Of a stretch of 64,000 bases of DNA, positions 35,587 through 48,601 are shown piece by piece. The stretch spans positions 62,001 to 126,000 of the forward strand of contig MU394139.1 in NCBI GenBank assembly GCA_022578605.1, read 5' to 3'. Origin of the DNA: Camillea tinctor (Eukaryota; Ascomycota; Sordariomycetes; Xylariales; Xylariaceae). Both the position numbers and the translations under genes were made by a program. The notes beneath the pieces are model-generated. The model had not been told where the DNA came from and made no database searches. It saw only the letters and a program-made list of their open reading frames with translations. Position 1 is the first letter of the stretch, and every line of letters starts with the position of its first letter.

Positions 35587-38500
35587 TTTCTCTTTTCTTT
35601 CTTTCTTCTCTTTTCTTCTTTATTTGAATTTACTGCTAGGCGTTCCTTAAAATCAAAAGTTCTCATTGGGGCCAAACTGGGACCAACTTCAGGGGTTAGG
35701 GGCCAGAAAAGGGATAAAATTGGCGGTGTTTCATGATCGTGGATTTTATCTAGGGTTTCGGTTTGGCGAATTTTTTATCATTGTCTTCAAGCAAGCGTTC
35801 CTTCATTCTTTTCAATTTGTTTCATTTTTCTTGCCTTTATTTTTCTTTTTTTCTTTCAAATTTCGCCTCGTCTCTCTGAGCACATAAAAGCATCGGGTCT
35901 TTAGAGGATAAAGCACACATTAGAATTGGAAAGAGCTGGGAAATAGTGACATACATATTATAGAATGGTTGCATCAGAAAACCAAAACCAATAATGAAGA
36001 GGATCAATCCCGCCGGCGGCCGATGGGACATATCGATGGCAGGGCGAGGCCAGACAGAAAACACAGCAGTATCGCGACAACAGCGGACGACACCGACAGG
36101 CAGCGGATTGTCAATTTTGGGGGAGGGTTGCGAACAGTAACAGTGTACTACTTGTAGTAGCTACGCAGGCATTATGAACTACAGTTTTAGATTTCTTTTT
36201 ATAACGAGTATCAGAGCTGCTAGCAGCTCGTTCCCTTCTCTATATTATCACTTGTTCTCTTCTTCTCTGTACCTTGGGAGGCTTGTTCACTCTGGTGATC
36301 GATGAGATCTGACATGTTCATGAGAGTTTCAGTTTCACTATTGGGGTTACTTGTTTGGGCGCGTGTGTATGTGCGTAAGTTGGCTCTGCTGTGGGCTGCT
36401 AGGAGCTATTGGGAGCATATCACCTACATGTAGGTTGGGTAGCATGATGAGAGGTACATTGGATACCAAGCTGATAATGTTGTGTGGCTACTACACTACG
36501 ATATTACATTACATGCTTGCCCAAGCTCGGGATTGTTCCCAATATGTCAATATATGATGGCATTATATTAATTGTACGCAGTATAGTCTAATAATCCATA
36601 ATTCCACACCCTCCTTTTTCTTTCCCCCTTTTCCTCAGCGGTTGTGTTTGGTTGTTGATATCTTGTCTTGTCTTAGTGACAACACATGCATAGGTCCTAA
36701 GCAAGGTACGCTAGTTTTCACCAACTTCCAGTAGAATCGATTCTATGCACGTAATGCATACACACTTCTTTCTAGAAAATCCACTTTACCTCTTGATTTG
36801 AGTTTCCTCCGAGTCACCAGATCCGTTCCATTTCTCGGCCCCCTCCTTCCCAAACCCCCTCATCTCACTATCCGCGAAGGAATAGATATGACGTTGTTGT
36901 CGACTTTGAATCATGGTTGGGCGGATCCATGGCTACGAAATCTTTCCCCACCTATCACGTCACACACGCCTCTCAGCTCTCTCTTTGTCTCTGCATGGTC
37001 CTTTTATCCCTGTTTAATCCTGGTTGAAGCATATATTAGCGCAATATGTATTTACGAAGATGAACCTATACAGCGATGCTGTATAGAATCATGCACGCGT
37101 CCACTACAGTCCCCTAAGCGATGACGGCCCGCTGCGCAAATTGAAACAAGATAGTAAGATAGGGTTGACTGGGCATGTTAGCTGTTTTTGATTCTTCTTC
37201 TTCTTCTTGGTTGATTCAGACTAAGACATTGATTCGGGTACCGTCAAAGATAACTTACGCGTAAAACGCCACGGCACAATCTAATTGGAGCTATTGAAAC
37301 TTTATTGTGACAATCCCACTATAACCAATTCCAATTGCTATACACATGGAGAGAAGTAAAGAGAGGGGAAGGGGGAGGGAGAGGAAGATCAACATTATGT
37401 TTTACTCAGTGTGTAAGATGTTAGCTATGGATTAACTACATTTCACTCTACATTACTAAATATATACATATCAATCGAACTTCTTGTAGTTATTGTCCTA
37501 GACTTATCTAATAAGGTACAACAAACACAAACATAGTGACTAGGTAGAAAGCCTTGGAATGCGTCTATATGGAATTATCAGACAAAGTGATGTAATCAAA
37601 CAAACAAGGATTACGTAGCTAAGGGACCCACTTAATAGCACACCCCACAGCGAGTTACCATGGCACAGGAGGAGGATAGGGGGGAGAAGTGAGGAGGTAT
37701 TGGGTGTATCTCAAAGTGTGATTACAAAATAGTGTACATACATACATACATACATAGGTAATTATCCCAAACCGTAAAACAATATTAAAAAAATATTTCA
37801 AACCAATAACAGTTCACATTTGCCTTCTCACGCAATTCTCCCAATCTTCATCGAAGAAAATAAAAAAAGGCCAGTTGGACAAATAAGGAAAGAGAGAGCG
37901 ATCTTTGTAGGATCTTCAACGGGTTGAAATATACATACATACCCAATACACGTGCATATGAACCTATGCGCTCCGACTGCTGCCGCTATATAGTAAAGTC
38001 GTGTAGATGGTACATTGATAAATTGCATTCTTAATTTAGTTCAGTGTATTCCATTTCGGGGAGTTTTCTTTTTTCCCTTTATTTTTCTTCCCCTTCTTAT
38101 AAAATTTTTTTTTCCGTTATATCTATTATTGCGGGCTTCACTCGGGGTAGCTTGGAGAAAAAAGGGAAAAACTCGGCCGTGTATCGGAAGCCTGTATGGA
38201 GGAATATGGATGAATAAAATAAGTAGTATCAAAAAATATATATAGAAAAGCAACATAGAGTCAAGTCATTGTGATGTCATAAGGCCGAGATATTCGCCCT
38301 GGCCTTGGCTATAACCTCTATCGTCCTCACTAATACACCAATGTTGATAATCTATAGGTCAAGCAAATAGTAAATAACTTAAAGATATCAAATGTGAGAT
38401 TATTAAGTAGTTAGTATAAGTTGGGATAATAATTCGGAGTATCTCTTAGACATAGGTAGCCGGTACACCCAACTTCTGAGCCGTGATTCTCCGCAACACC

Positions 38501-41500
38501 ACCGCTGGGTTCAAATTGGCGCAAAAGAGTCTGCATACTTGCATACATATCTTCATGCACGCCACGTATGCAGGTACCTTGCTTACCCGTCCTGTAGATT
38601 ATTTAGATAAAGAGAGAGAAAAATAAATAGACATGCAGACTACTATCAAACCTCTTAAGTATAGCTGTGCATCTTATACGGTAGGATTAAAGATAGACAA
38701 ACACTCAATATCCAATCAACTAACCGAAGCGCTACAACGGGAGAAGCGCTGAAGGAATGCAAAGAAAAAAAAGACGAGAAAAAAAATAATAATAGAAAAA
38801 GATGAGTTGTCAGTTTTCAACACCGGTTCGGATGGCACATGTGAAATACTACCTAACATACTTGTCTTGACCTACACACCACACCATACATATGCCGTTC
38901 CCAGCGATGACTCCCTTTTTTCTCCTGTATGAATGTGTGTGTATGTATGGTTTTGTCTGTTTACCTATCTCCTTGGCTTTTCCGCCTTTTCCCACCTCAC
39001 CCACCGATTCCAATACCTATCCCAGTCATTCCTTTCTTCGATTTTCTTACTTGGAAGAGAGACAAGAAAAAGCGAGGAATAGAAAAGCCCATAGGGGAAA
39101 ATACCACGCTACTAATAGTGATCATAATAAACTACCCCACGGTCGATCCCTCACCTACATACTATTACTAAATTCAGCCTGAGCTTCTTTTCTATTTCTT
39201 TTCCTTTTCTGCTCCCGCGAGCCCACCGCACCGGCAGGTTCACTTTAATTCTCATATATCTCTCACCAATGCCGAAGGGAGCAAGACCCCCCCGGGCGTG
39301 TGCGGTAGAAAGAAGAAGAAGGGGGGAGGGGGGATGGATTAGCATTTTCTTCCTGTAACAAGCGAGCTCCCCCCCCTCCCCCCTCTCTAAGATCCGCGGT
39401 GGGCAAACTCAAACCAACTACTACCGACTGTCCAACCAACCAGTTGGCTAGTTAAACGCTCTCGATGGCAACCCTTGGCAAAGCAAGGGCGGCGCCGGTA
39501 GTAGTTGTGAATTATCTTAGCATACCCATGTGTGGTATGTATGTATCTACGATAGGTTAGACTGACATGAAGAGGGATAATGGAAGTGTTTATTATATCC
39601 AAACACAGCTAGCTAATTATATTGAGCTTCTAATATATACACAAATTTTATTGGCTTTTAGGAATAAAAATAAAATAGGCGGCAAGACTAAGAAAAAGGG
39701 GGGAATAGTCAAGCATCTCTATCTATGTATGGTCCTTTCCATAGGTACCGTTGATGCCCCCCTTGTGGGATCCTCCACGTGCCGTCACGATGTAACCACC
39801 CCGCTGCCGGCAAGTTTTGTTGTTCGCCGTCGTTGTGAACATCACAGCGATCGCTGCGCCGCTACTCTCCCGTAAGAGGGCTTGGGTATCTATCGGGATA
39901 CCAAAACAGGACAGACAAGAAAAAAAAAGACGGAAAATTCTTTTCTAGAAAAGTGCATGTTTTGGTAATAGCTTGGGTGGATTTTACTTTCAACGTCGTA
40001 GATTAGAAGCTTGAATCTAAATAGAAAGGGAGTATGCTAAATCAAGTAGAACTGGTTTAATAGACTATCTTGATAATATAATAATTAGATAAGGGTACGA
40101 TACAAGATTTATGTTAACCAGGACAGCTTGCTATAAACTGGCATAGGGCAAGGGGGGCAAAATCTTTATCGATTCTCGACTGGAAGACGTTCTTGTCGCG
40201 CTAAGGTCCTCTGTTAACAACTTCCAGACTATACCACTTGTCAAATCGATTCATACATACGTCTACACTGATAAGGTACACAGTGTCTAGCACAACACTT
40301 TATTCCTGTAGCCTATTATGTAGCCTATACCGATCCTGCAGACGACTCTGCGATTGTTTACTCTGAATAAATACATATCCACATACCTACATGACCTGTA
40401 TCCGATATTCCTGAGTTCCACAGCGGTATGTCCCAACAATACAACCTTTTTTTCACATAGCTGCTTTGTCTAGGTACCCTCAACTAATGGGAGACGGGTT
40501 TCGTATCGGTGAGATCGGCAAAAGGAAAAAAAGAAAAAAGGCAAAAGATAGAGAGGATGTAGAAATGGGATAGGTAGATCATTTGCTGGGATGCTGTGTC
40601 GGCATTGGAATCTATCCATCTCTTCTATCTGAGTTAACAGATACCACCAAATCCTCTGTCACACCTCACCTATCTATCTGCCCATCTAGTCTTTTCAAAC
40701 TGATACCCTGAATGAGTCAGTTAACCAGTGTTTGGCAAGCCAAGCTTCCCAATACACCATTCATCAATCGAAGGAAAAATTCTTTCCTTATCCCCCGTTT
40801 CGTTGATACTTGCTTCATCTATCTAAAATGGCTCATGTCGTGTTATCCTCTTTCTTCAACCCGCTCAGTTCCCTTTCCTGTTCGAATCCTTCTCAAAATT
40901 TCCTTGTTTTCCTCCTAACCCCACGCGCGAAGAGGATTTTGAGTAATACAAATGCAGTGGATGTTTTGACTGAATGCTCCTTCTCCTCCTCCTCCAAAGC
41001 ACTATCCGATAGTGAGTTATAGAGAATACACACCCTCTCTCTTCCGTCTCGGCATGTAACGATGCGATCGAACGTTAATGTTTCTTCTCCCCTCCCTGTT
41101 CCTTCTTGCGCCATCGGGACGGTCCCTTTCTGTTGCTTCCATGACTATGTTGCTCGTGCAGAGTAGGGGAACCGGATTTTATCTCCTAGGGGGCGAGATA
41201 TCAACAAAATTTCATGTGTTCTTAGTTTCGAATAGAGTCTCTCTTATCCCCATACCCCCTCCTATGTAGGTACAATACTTACCAGCCGCCTCCAGATCCT
41301 TGCTCAGATGCCGAGCTGTCAAAGGAGAGGTGGCGATCTTGCTACCTACTATGCTGGTTATTTGAACATGGCAACTCGATGCGATAAAACCCAGGCGTGG
41401 GACAAGGGGGGTTGGGTGCGGTAGTGAGTAGCAGTCTGGATAAGAAGTAGCTGTATCAGGATAGATGAAAGAGATATGGGAGTAACTAAGGGATACACGT

Positions 41501-43761
41501 AGGGAGATTATGTAAACTATGGTTTTACTTCATTTACCCTTCATCTTAAGAGAGATCGTCTCTTTAAAGATATTAGATACCTCAGATTAGGAGATATCTG
41601 TCTAGCACTCGACTATAAGGGATAATGCCGAGATTTCAAGATGAACCCATACTTAGACAAGCTAGAGAAAAGGGAGAATTAGGAGAAATAGCAGTAGCCC
41701 CTCTTTAGTAGATTGACACCCATAGAACTTGTGCAATAATCTTTGGAAGTCTGACCATAGTCGTAGGATCCAATATACTAACCGCCCTACATTAGACACT
41801 GTTTGGTGGGCCACGTATATCAGAAGAAACATATTTTCTTTCAATGCATTGTTACTAATACGGCAACGAAGATGATCATGTCTCTCAATCCAATTTGTGA
41901 AACGGACTATATCGACCCCCATAAAAAACAGAGTTATGGCAAGCGATCTTGTTTAAGAAGATCTCTTTGGTTTAACTCCTCCGCCCTGCCGTCTTCGCCG
42001 ATCACTTTGCTTTGCTTATGGCAGCACAGAGAGAAAAGGGGTCGGGGAGGATAGAGAAACACCAGACAGTGGCTAGGAAAGGACACATGAAGAATTAACA
42101 TAGGGAACACAATTGCGTAAGCATAATACTGAGGAGGAACTTCTCATCGCCTTATCACTATAAGCAACCTTGATGTCTACCACTAGGGGAACGCCATAAC
42201 ATTGTGTTCATAAGTACGCGACCTCTCGCTCGCAGATTGCATGCATCAACGGCAAAAAAAACTTTTTCACTTGCTGGCTCTGCTAATTGCTTTTTTTCCG
42301 TACCTGGCTGTTGATGACATGCATTCGGACTGCACTGACGTTGAATCCATCGAGGGCCTAACCCCTTTAATGATGCATCAAGCAGTGGCGCCACGGATGC
42401 AATCGATCGCGAGAAGACGCTCTCGAAGGAATCTTCGGAGTTTCTATCCATCTTGTCGCCATCTTGATCTAACTGATGCTCTGTCGCGATGATGGATTCT
42501 CCGATAGGAGGAGTATCTCCTTTCCCCTCTGTGATATCAAAACTTGCCAAGACGATGGCGGTGGCGATGGGTTTCTTTGTAGGGTCGAGGCATGCGAACG
42601 CATGATCGGCGGTAACGGTGTTCGTGATGTGGTATCTAGAGCTCGCGCTAATGTAGTAGCATGTGTTACGACATATATATATATTGGAGGTTGTGTATGT
42701 ATGTATAGCACTCGCAGTAAAGTTATTTCGGTTATTCGATTGTTACCGTCCCCTCCCCCTTTTGATGCCCACTAGGTCGATAGGTATCTAGGTATCTCCA
42801 ACCGTGGTGTAGTAACGTGTAATCTAGGATACCGTCTTGACGGGTGTCTCAGGAGCTATTGTCCGCTCACACGGAGAAAATATGGAGGTTCGGCATTGAG
42901 GATGAGAGCGTTCTGTATAGCTTCATTTATCACAACCTAGCTGTGTTTGAAGACGTAGAAACTCATTATTTCTAGGAAGCTACGCATGTAGAAACAATAC
43001 ATGAGTGATAGTGTCCTTGGACTCATCTAAGCAGGAATTTGAGATACTAATACCATAAGCTAGGTATGCTTAGAAATGCATAAAGAAGGAAAGATTAGAT
43101 CGCTCTAAATGAGAAAATGCTGTAATATTTGGTATTTAGTCACAAAGTAACGGCTTGAACCGGGAAGGCTAGAAAATATGGCAATAATCTTAATCATCAT
43201 ATGATTCATGTTTATACATACTTGCTGTAATCGAAATATGACATAGCGGGAGAGCCTGTTGGTATTGGAACACAAGCACGTCATGATTCCATACTTTAGG
43301 ATACTCCACTGATACGCCCATTAAAATCGATTGATCACTATGATGATAGAGAATTATCAATATCTATCTGTCTGTACATCCCTCCATAAACTGTAGAGCC
43401 ATAGATTGTAGATAAAGGAACATCATACCCTCTCGGGTTGCAAGTCTGACTGTCGTACACTATGAACGACCAGGTTATATATACGGCAAGAGAATTCCAC
43501 TACGAAGGATTAGGGGACAGATATCTCATCGTTTCAGACTTCTCGGAGAGAATGGAGCCGGCTATGGAAATCCAATCGAAAAATACAAAATCCGATCCTC
43601 AATCGCCGAAAACAAGGCTATACTTATCAGAGCCATTATAATCTTCAGAAGTCTACAAAGGCTATGTCGCCCCTAATGTGTCTCTGAGGTACTGACAGTT
43701 GGTAAACATAGCAGGAGATGCCTCTCTACGATATATCGTAGCATACCCCTTTTACCCTTCA
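35587..43761. other. Gene-poor region, 8.2 kb
   Basis: No confident gene. Contents are a CT-rich 3' trailer after the Prm10-like gene (35587-35880), a (CATA)n tract at about 37738-37757 and a TTC repeat near 37195. A G-rich then C-rich pair lies near 39320 and 39370. One open frame at 42158-42640 is listed separately. Frames at 36798, 38892 and 40810 are pyrimidine-rich artefacts. Confidence 0.45.
42158..42640 (-). other. Open frame, possible gene fragment
   Basis: The minus-strand frame stays open from about 42640 to a stop at 42158. It includes TADHAFACLDPTKKPIATAI then ASFDITEGKGDTPPIGESII and an acidic SEDSFESVFSRSIASVAPLL. This composition is protein-like, unlike the CT-derived frames nearby, but no ATG sits at a convincing position and no family is recognised. 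It may be an exon of an undetected gene or a decayed fragment. An opposite-strand frame (42241-42492 plus) opens with a signal-peptide-like KLFHLLALLIAFFPYLAV, so the coding strand is uncertain. Confidence 0.25.
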
Positions 43762-44615
43762 TTACATCGCACAAGGATCGTCACCCCATGCGAAGCGGAC
43801 GTCTACCCACGTGAAAGGCGACCAGTGACCGCCGTTCGGGTTCTGGACTAGCTCGCCACGACATGCGGCCTGCAGCCACTTCCAGGCAGCCGAGGCCTGG
43901 GCACGATAAGACGAGAAGCGGAACTCGACGGTGTTCTCGTTCACATACGGCTCGTTGAGCAACACGATGACCTCGTCGACCTCGAACGTGAACTTGTCGC
44001 GGAAGAAGTCCCGCAGGTACGTCTCGTTGACGATGTGCGAGGGGCCCGCGATGCGCAGCACGCGCGAGCTCGGCGAGTCGCCCTTCGGCGCGCTGTGGTA
44101 GTCGTTCATGACGACCTTGGGCTGGCGCCCGCCGACGATGAAGTTCCCGTCCGCCCAGCGCTGGAGGAAGCGCTCGAGCCCTTCCCGGTTCCAAAAGACG
44201 ACCTTGGCCGCGGCGGTGGCGTAGTTTTGCTGTGGGGGGATAAGGTTGGAGGCCCAGATCTTGCCGCAACCTCGGATCTCGTTGAGCACGTCGTGGATGG
44301 TGCAGCTGGAGGGTAGTTCCGAGATAAAGACAGAGGTGCTCATGGACTTGGGGATGGGCGCGGAATGGTTGTTAGGATTTCTGAGGTCGCCTTTATATGT
44401 TATAGTGACTTCCTCCCCATTCTCCTGAATCATGTTCATCGGGATATAATTGTCTAGCTGGTAGTAAGCAATATGATTGCTACATTGGAATTATTATGAT
44501 GCGTACCTTGGTGAATAGCTCGAGCCGGTTGTCCATAGGGGCTGGCGAAAATGGGAGAGAAATAACCCATAGAGAAGTTGTCCCCAGGATAGTAGAAATT
44601 GGTTGGAGACGCCAT
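43762..44615 (-). CDS. RRM-like protein, two tandem RNA-recognition folds (putative)
   Basis: Two exons on the minus strand, 44615-44507 and 44453-43762, with a 53-nt intron (GTACGC to CTAG), give 266 aa. After a Tyr/Pro-rich N-terminus (ASPTNFYYPGDNF), residues about 75-150 show an RRM-like pattern: TSVFISELPSSCTIHDVLNE, then AAAKVVFWNREGLERFL. Residues about 167-245 show a second one: SSRVLRIAGPSHIVNETYL, then NENTVEFRFSSYRAQASAAW. RNP1 and RNP2 aromatic residues are poorly kept, so RNA binding is inferred. Exon 2 is markedly GC-rich between about 43850 and 44280 while its surroundings are AT-rich. A minus-strand shadow frame in the same DNA is Arg-rich and rejected. The function is unknown. 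Confidence 0.72.
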
Positions 44616-45656
44616 GGCGACTTATCTTGTTACGGCGAGCAAGAAAGCGAGAAAAGAAGAAAGTGAAAGATACAGTGAGAAGAGAATGAACAGAAGCTTG
44701 ACAAGCAATGATGAAGGCCTAAAACTAAGATATGGTGGCTTGGGATACAACATAAGATTGAAGGAATAGGAGAGAATGGTAACAGAACCAATCCTTAGAA
44801 ATATATACTTTTCTGGCAGGACAAGTGGTTCTGTACCGTTTCATTCAATGAATGTGGGTCTTCGGCATTGAAAGACAATAGCACCGCAGCAGCGCCATAT
44901 GAAAACTCCATTCAATGCATTTCGGAGCACTGAAGAACAACTATTGTTAGGCCCGTATTTCTCGTCCTTTAATTGTTCTAATATCATGAACAGAAAATTC
45001 TGCATTAGGGGCTTGGACCACATACATTGTGGAATGATGTAATAGTTTAGAAGTTCTCCAGGAGGCGCCGCAAGTGGAAACATCATGCCCATTCCAAACT
45101 GATTTAGGATCACAAAAACTTCAAACATATAAAATGAAAATTCTCTTTGCAAACTACATAGGCAATTCGTTTACTTCATGTTCACCCTTTCCACGGTATT
45201 TCTTCTAAATATCCAAAACACCCTTACTAACTCTAGTGAGCTTAACTATGGCTTTGATGTTCGATTCCTCTAACCTACTCATCTTTCACGACCTGATTTT
45301 GAAGCATTTCAGAGGTTTTGTAACATATTCATCAGGGATGGGAACTGTATGGATAAGAAGTGTTTGCACTTAGAGATCAAAGCAAACTGATTACAGTGGT
45401 AGATAGCTATTGTGGCAGGTTTTGTTTGACAATAAGGTATAGGTAAGGATTGGAGTCTCCTCATTTGATTGAAATAATTTGACTATACGATTTTAACAGA
45501 TTCAATTTCCTGATCTTACAGCCATAATACCACATATACTTCCTAACTCTACGTCCACTTTTGTATTTTCGATCAAATAAAAGCATAGGAAATATTGATA
45601 AGCCCCTGACCACAATGAAAAATTCTAGGTTTAGACTAAATCAGGGGTAAGGGTAA
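44616..45656. other. Spacer upstream of the RRM-like gene
   Basis: About 1 kb. A minus-strand frame at 44841-45152 (opened by TTG; internal ATGs) contains FPLAAPPGELLNYYIIPQCM and several Cys, but no gene structure could be built around it. Confidence 0.35.
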
Positions 45657-45963
45657 TCACTTAATATTTGAAGTTGATGGACTCTGTTTTGTTGAAAGTA
45701 TGTGTTGAATGACTTGCATGTGAAATACTTACAAGATGGTCACCCATTAAGTCATCATATTTGAACTGATAGCCTTCAGAACAGGTTGTGGCGCTGGTGT
45801 AATAATCCCCTTTAATCTTGAACAGAGAAGCAATGTCAGGGGTTAGGAAGGAACAGAGAGAGATACTTGTATATAGGTAACAGTGACATCCATAGTTGTA
45901 GTCAGTTCCTCGCACAACAACGTATTGATTCGCTAAGCACTTGCTTGGTCCCTCGTGACACAT
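45657..45963 (-). CDS. Possible small cysteine-containing protein
   Basis: A minus-strand frame from an ATG at 45963 reads MCHEGPSKCLANQYVVVRG, then YNYGCHCYLYTS and SATTCSEGYQFKYDD. A canonical 49-nt intron (GTAAGT at 45732, CAG ending at 45684) joins it to a last exon 45683-45657 ending in TGA, for 85 aa in all. The frame is also open upstream of the ATG (NDPLLV precedes it), so an earlier exon with a signal peptide may exist but was not found. Cys spacing resembles small secreted fungal proteins, which is only an analogy. It could equally be a decayed gene. Confidence 0.33.
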
Positions 45964-46617
45964 AACGAGTAATGGATCATTGGGAAATATGGTATTTACT
46001 TAATAAGGAAGTAGTCAAGAGACTTTTTCGAAGCATGGATAATGGTACTATATATATTTGTGGATCTACTTTCTTATATACCACCATGGTGATTATCAGC
46101 GTCTGGCTTGGCTTCTTGTGACAACATTGAATTATACATAAATATGCGGTAAGTTAAGACACCCAAGTTTAATTGTAAGTACTGAGATTTTAGACTAAAC
46201 CCTAGGTGTAACAGGAACCTTTGCAAGCTCCTAGTTAATCACGATGTTGTTGTGCAAGAAACTAGCGCTATAATTACATACGATATCACTACTAAGATTT
46301 ACATACTAATATTTAGGTTTATACCAACTATCTATGTCTCGTGTACCTAATAGTATATAATGCATGACACTTGGATAATCAGATATAACCTCTCCACTCA
46401 TTGTTCATGTAATAGTGGAGGACTCTAGTCTATACCCGTACGTAATCCCACCTACCTTATACGTATCATGGCAAATCCCAAGACAGCCTTCATTGGAGGA
46501 TACGTCGGTGTTACATGCATGTTACTGAACTATAAGCAATCACATACCATTAGGCGCATATAAGTATGTACCTCCCGAGAAACAAAAGAGTGTTTGATTT
46601 TCGACATAAGCACCATC
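45964..46617. other. Spacer before the NLR fragment
   Basis: AT-rich, 650 bp, with no P-loop or other NACHT sequence in any frame. The truncation point of the NLR fragment therefore lies near 46.6 kb. Confidence 0.5.
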
Positions 46618-48335
46618 ATGACAGATAATTTCAGTCGCCCCGAGCCATTGTTCGAAATGGACTTCGTTCGCATCCAGCGTAGCTCATCCTCTGTTTTCAG
46701 GATTACACTTGAGCGCGAAAATGAAGACGATATCCGTCTCCTTGTAGATCATGGACTCCAAATTCTTACAGATTCAATGCATACGTATGATTCTGAGGAA
46801 GAGTCAAGCTCTGGGTTCAATTGTAATGCGAAAAAGAGTCAAGGGGGCCGGGTAACATTTTTCATGACATTGAAATATCCGAAAAGGAAACTCTGGATAA
46901 TATACGCAAATACATTATCGACAATGCTGTGGGCGTTTTTCTATGGGTTACCATCATCTTGAAGGATCTCAAAGAAACAGCTGCCGGGGGCATGGTGACA
47001 TTTGCAGAACTAGAGTCTAGACTCAAGTCTCTTCCCTTAGAACTCAATGGACTGTACGATCAAATAATAAACGATCTACGTTCAAAGCTTAGTCACGAGG
47101 AACAGCTAAAGAGTCGAAGAATATTGACATTAATATCCGTATTTGGGGCCTTGGGTGCTTCACTGGATATCTGCGAGCTTTGGGAAGCCCTTGCGGTCCC
47201 AGAAGGTGTCAAACAGGCGCTAGATTCCGAGTTCGATCCAATCGCCAAGAATCAGATCATCGTGCATTCTTGGGCAGGCTTCCGTCGCCAACTCAATAGG
47301 TACTGTGGGCACTTAATTGAAGTTGGGCCACCAAAAATCGTATGGCAAAATCCCCTTAAGAGAGCCTCACATAAAATCTCGATGTTCGATGTAGCGCAAT
47401 TCATCCATCGTACCGCTAAGGATTTCTTAGGCACCATCGAACAAACTGACAACTTTTTCATGTCCGAGATCAATGCCCGGGATGAGGTTAAGAAGCTTCT
47501 CTTTCGGTATGTTGAGATTACACTACCCCCAGAGGCAGCGCGATGTTTCCTGAGGTTTCCCAAAAGCGATAAGAGTACCTGGAAAAGAAACATCGAGCCC
47601 CTTATGCAGTATACGGACAAACACTTCTGCCCTCGAATTGCTTTTGAGAGGCTACTAGACAGTTACATTGATGCTAAATCAGATAAAATTATATTTAATG
47701 ATACTGAGCGGTGGGCAATTCCCTGGGATCATGGTTTGGTAGAAGAAACTTTCGCGACCGACTTGAGGTTTTATCCCACAGGTTGGATGCAGAGACTAAA
47801 ACGCACCTATAAACCACGGGTTTTACTTCTTGGGTATGCAGTATACTATGGTTGCCATGAAGGCTTGTATATGGCTGTGCAGCATTTATCTTTTCTTTTC
47901 AAAGGCGAAGCTTACAAAGAGGAAATAGTTGCTATGAAAATAGGTGCTTTGCGAGTAGCAATGGAACGTCATCTTCCTTATCGAAGCATACAAGCTATGA
48001 AGTATGTATTACTATCTGGTCCAGGAGATTCTACCAGCTGGATCCAAACTCCTTTCAATCGAACGCCAGGTAAGGCCTCCACAGGCGTTCCTAATGCTGG
48101 GGATTGTCAGAAATCTAGCAGCTCCCATAAGAACATAAATAAGCCCAATCGCCCCGGGTTTTATAAAACTGTTCAGGCATGTATTGGTATAATTATGTTC
48201 ATAATAACGACATGGGATAAGACAGGAAAGGGCATAATACTCCCAATAACGGGAAATGGGGAAGCCATTTCGTTCCTCTTAAAGACTCTCAAGGCAGGCC
48301 CTATGTCATACGTGGACACTGCTAAGACTTGTTAG
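46618..48335 (+). pseudogene. NACHT/NLR-type STAND protein, C-terminal fragment with frame change
   Basis: The part following the ATPase core of a fungal NLR-like protein. The first frame, from an ATG at 46618, contains FRITLERENEDDIRLLVDHG, the usual segment after the sensor region. The second frame contains SEKETLDNIRKYIIDNAVGV followed by FLWVTIILKDLKETA, then FAELESRLKSLPLELNGLYD. This is the conserved stretch that follows in these proteins, and QFIHRTAKDFLGT comes later. The two frames must be joined between about 46825 and 46887. The only phase-correct GT-AG pair noted (46852-46886) gives a 35-nt intron, too short to trust, so a frameshift is likely. Walker A and B motifs and any N-terminal effector domain are missing upstream, and no ankyrin or WD repeats follow. 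The fragment stops at 48335. Intact relatives act in non-self recognition and cell death. Confidence 0.75.
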
Positions 48336-48557
48336 TAAAGATGATACCCTGTATTGGTTACAATTGCATATGGACAATGTACGGATGACCACTTTGCATA
48401 AGAACAATAATGCCTTAGGCCAGAATGTATCCCCCAACGTCACAATACTATTCAGTTATAGAGAAACATGGTTAGTCCCTAATCCCTCACAACCTCATAA
48501 AACTGAGAATAAGGGGTCTTCTTCGTCCCCAGTTTAATGATAAAGACTATTACGGAG

Positions 48558-48601
48558 TATATATGAGCTAATAGCCACGAGCTATTAGCGTTCGCTTTTG
48601 C
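48558..48601 (+). repeat. Diverged repeat module A, copy 3 (possible LTR fragment)
   Basis: ATATGAGCTAATAGCC followed by GAGCTATTAGCGTTCGCTTT closely matches 22641-22686. A TATAAAA follows at about 48603. It includes the perfect inverted pair GCTAATAG/CTATTAGC. Confidence 0.5.
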
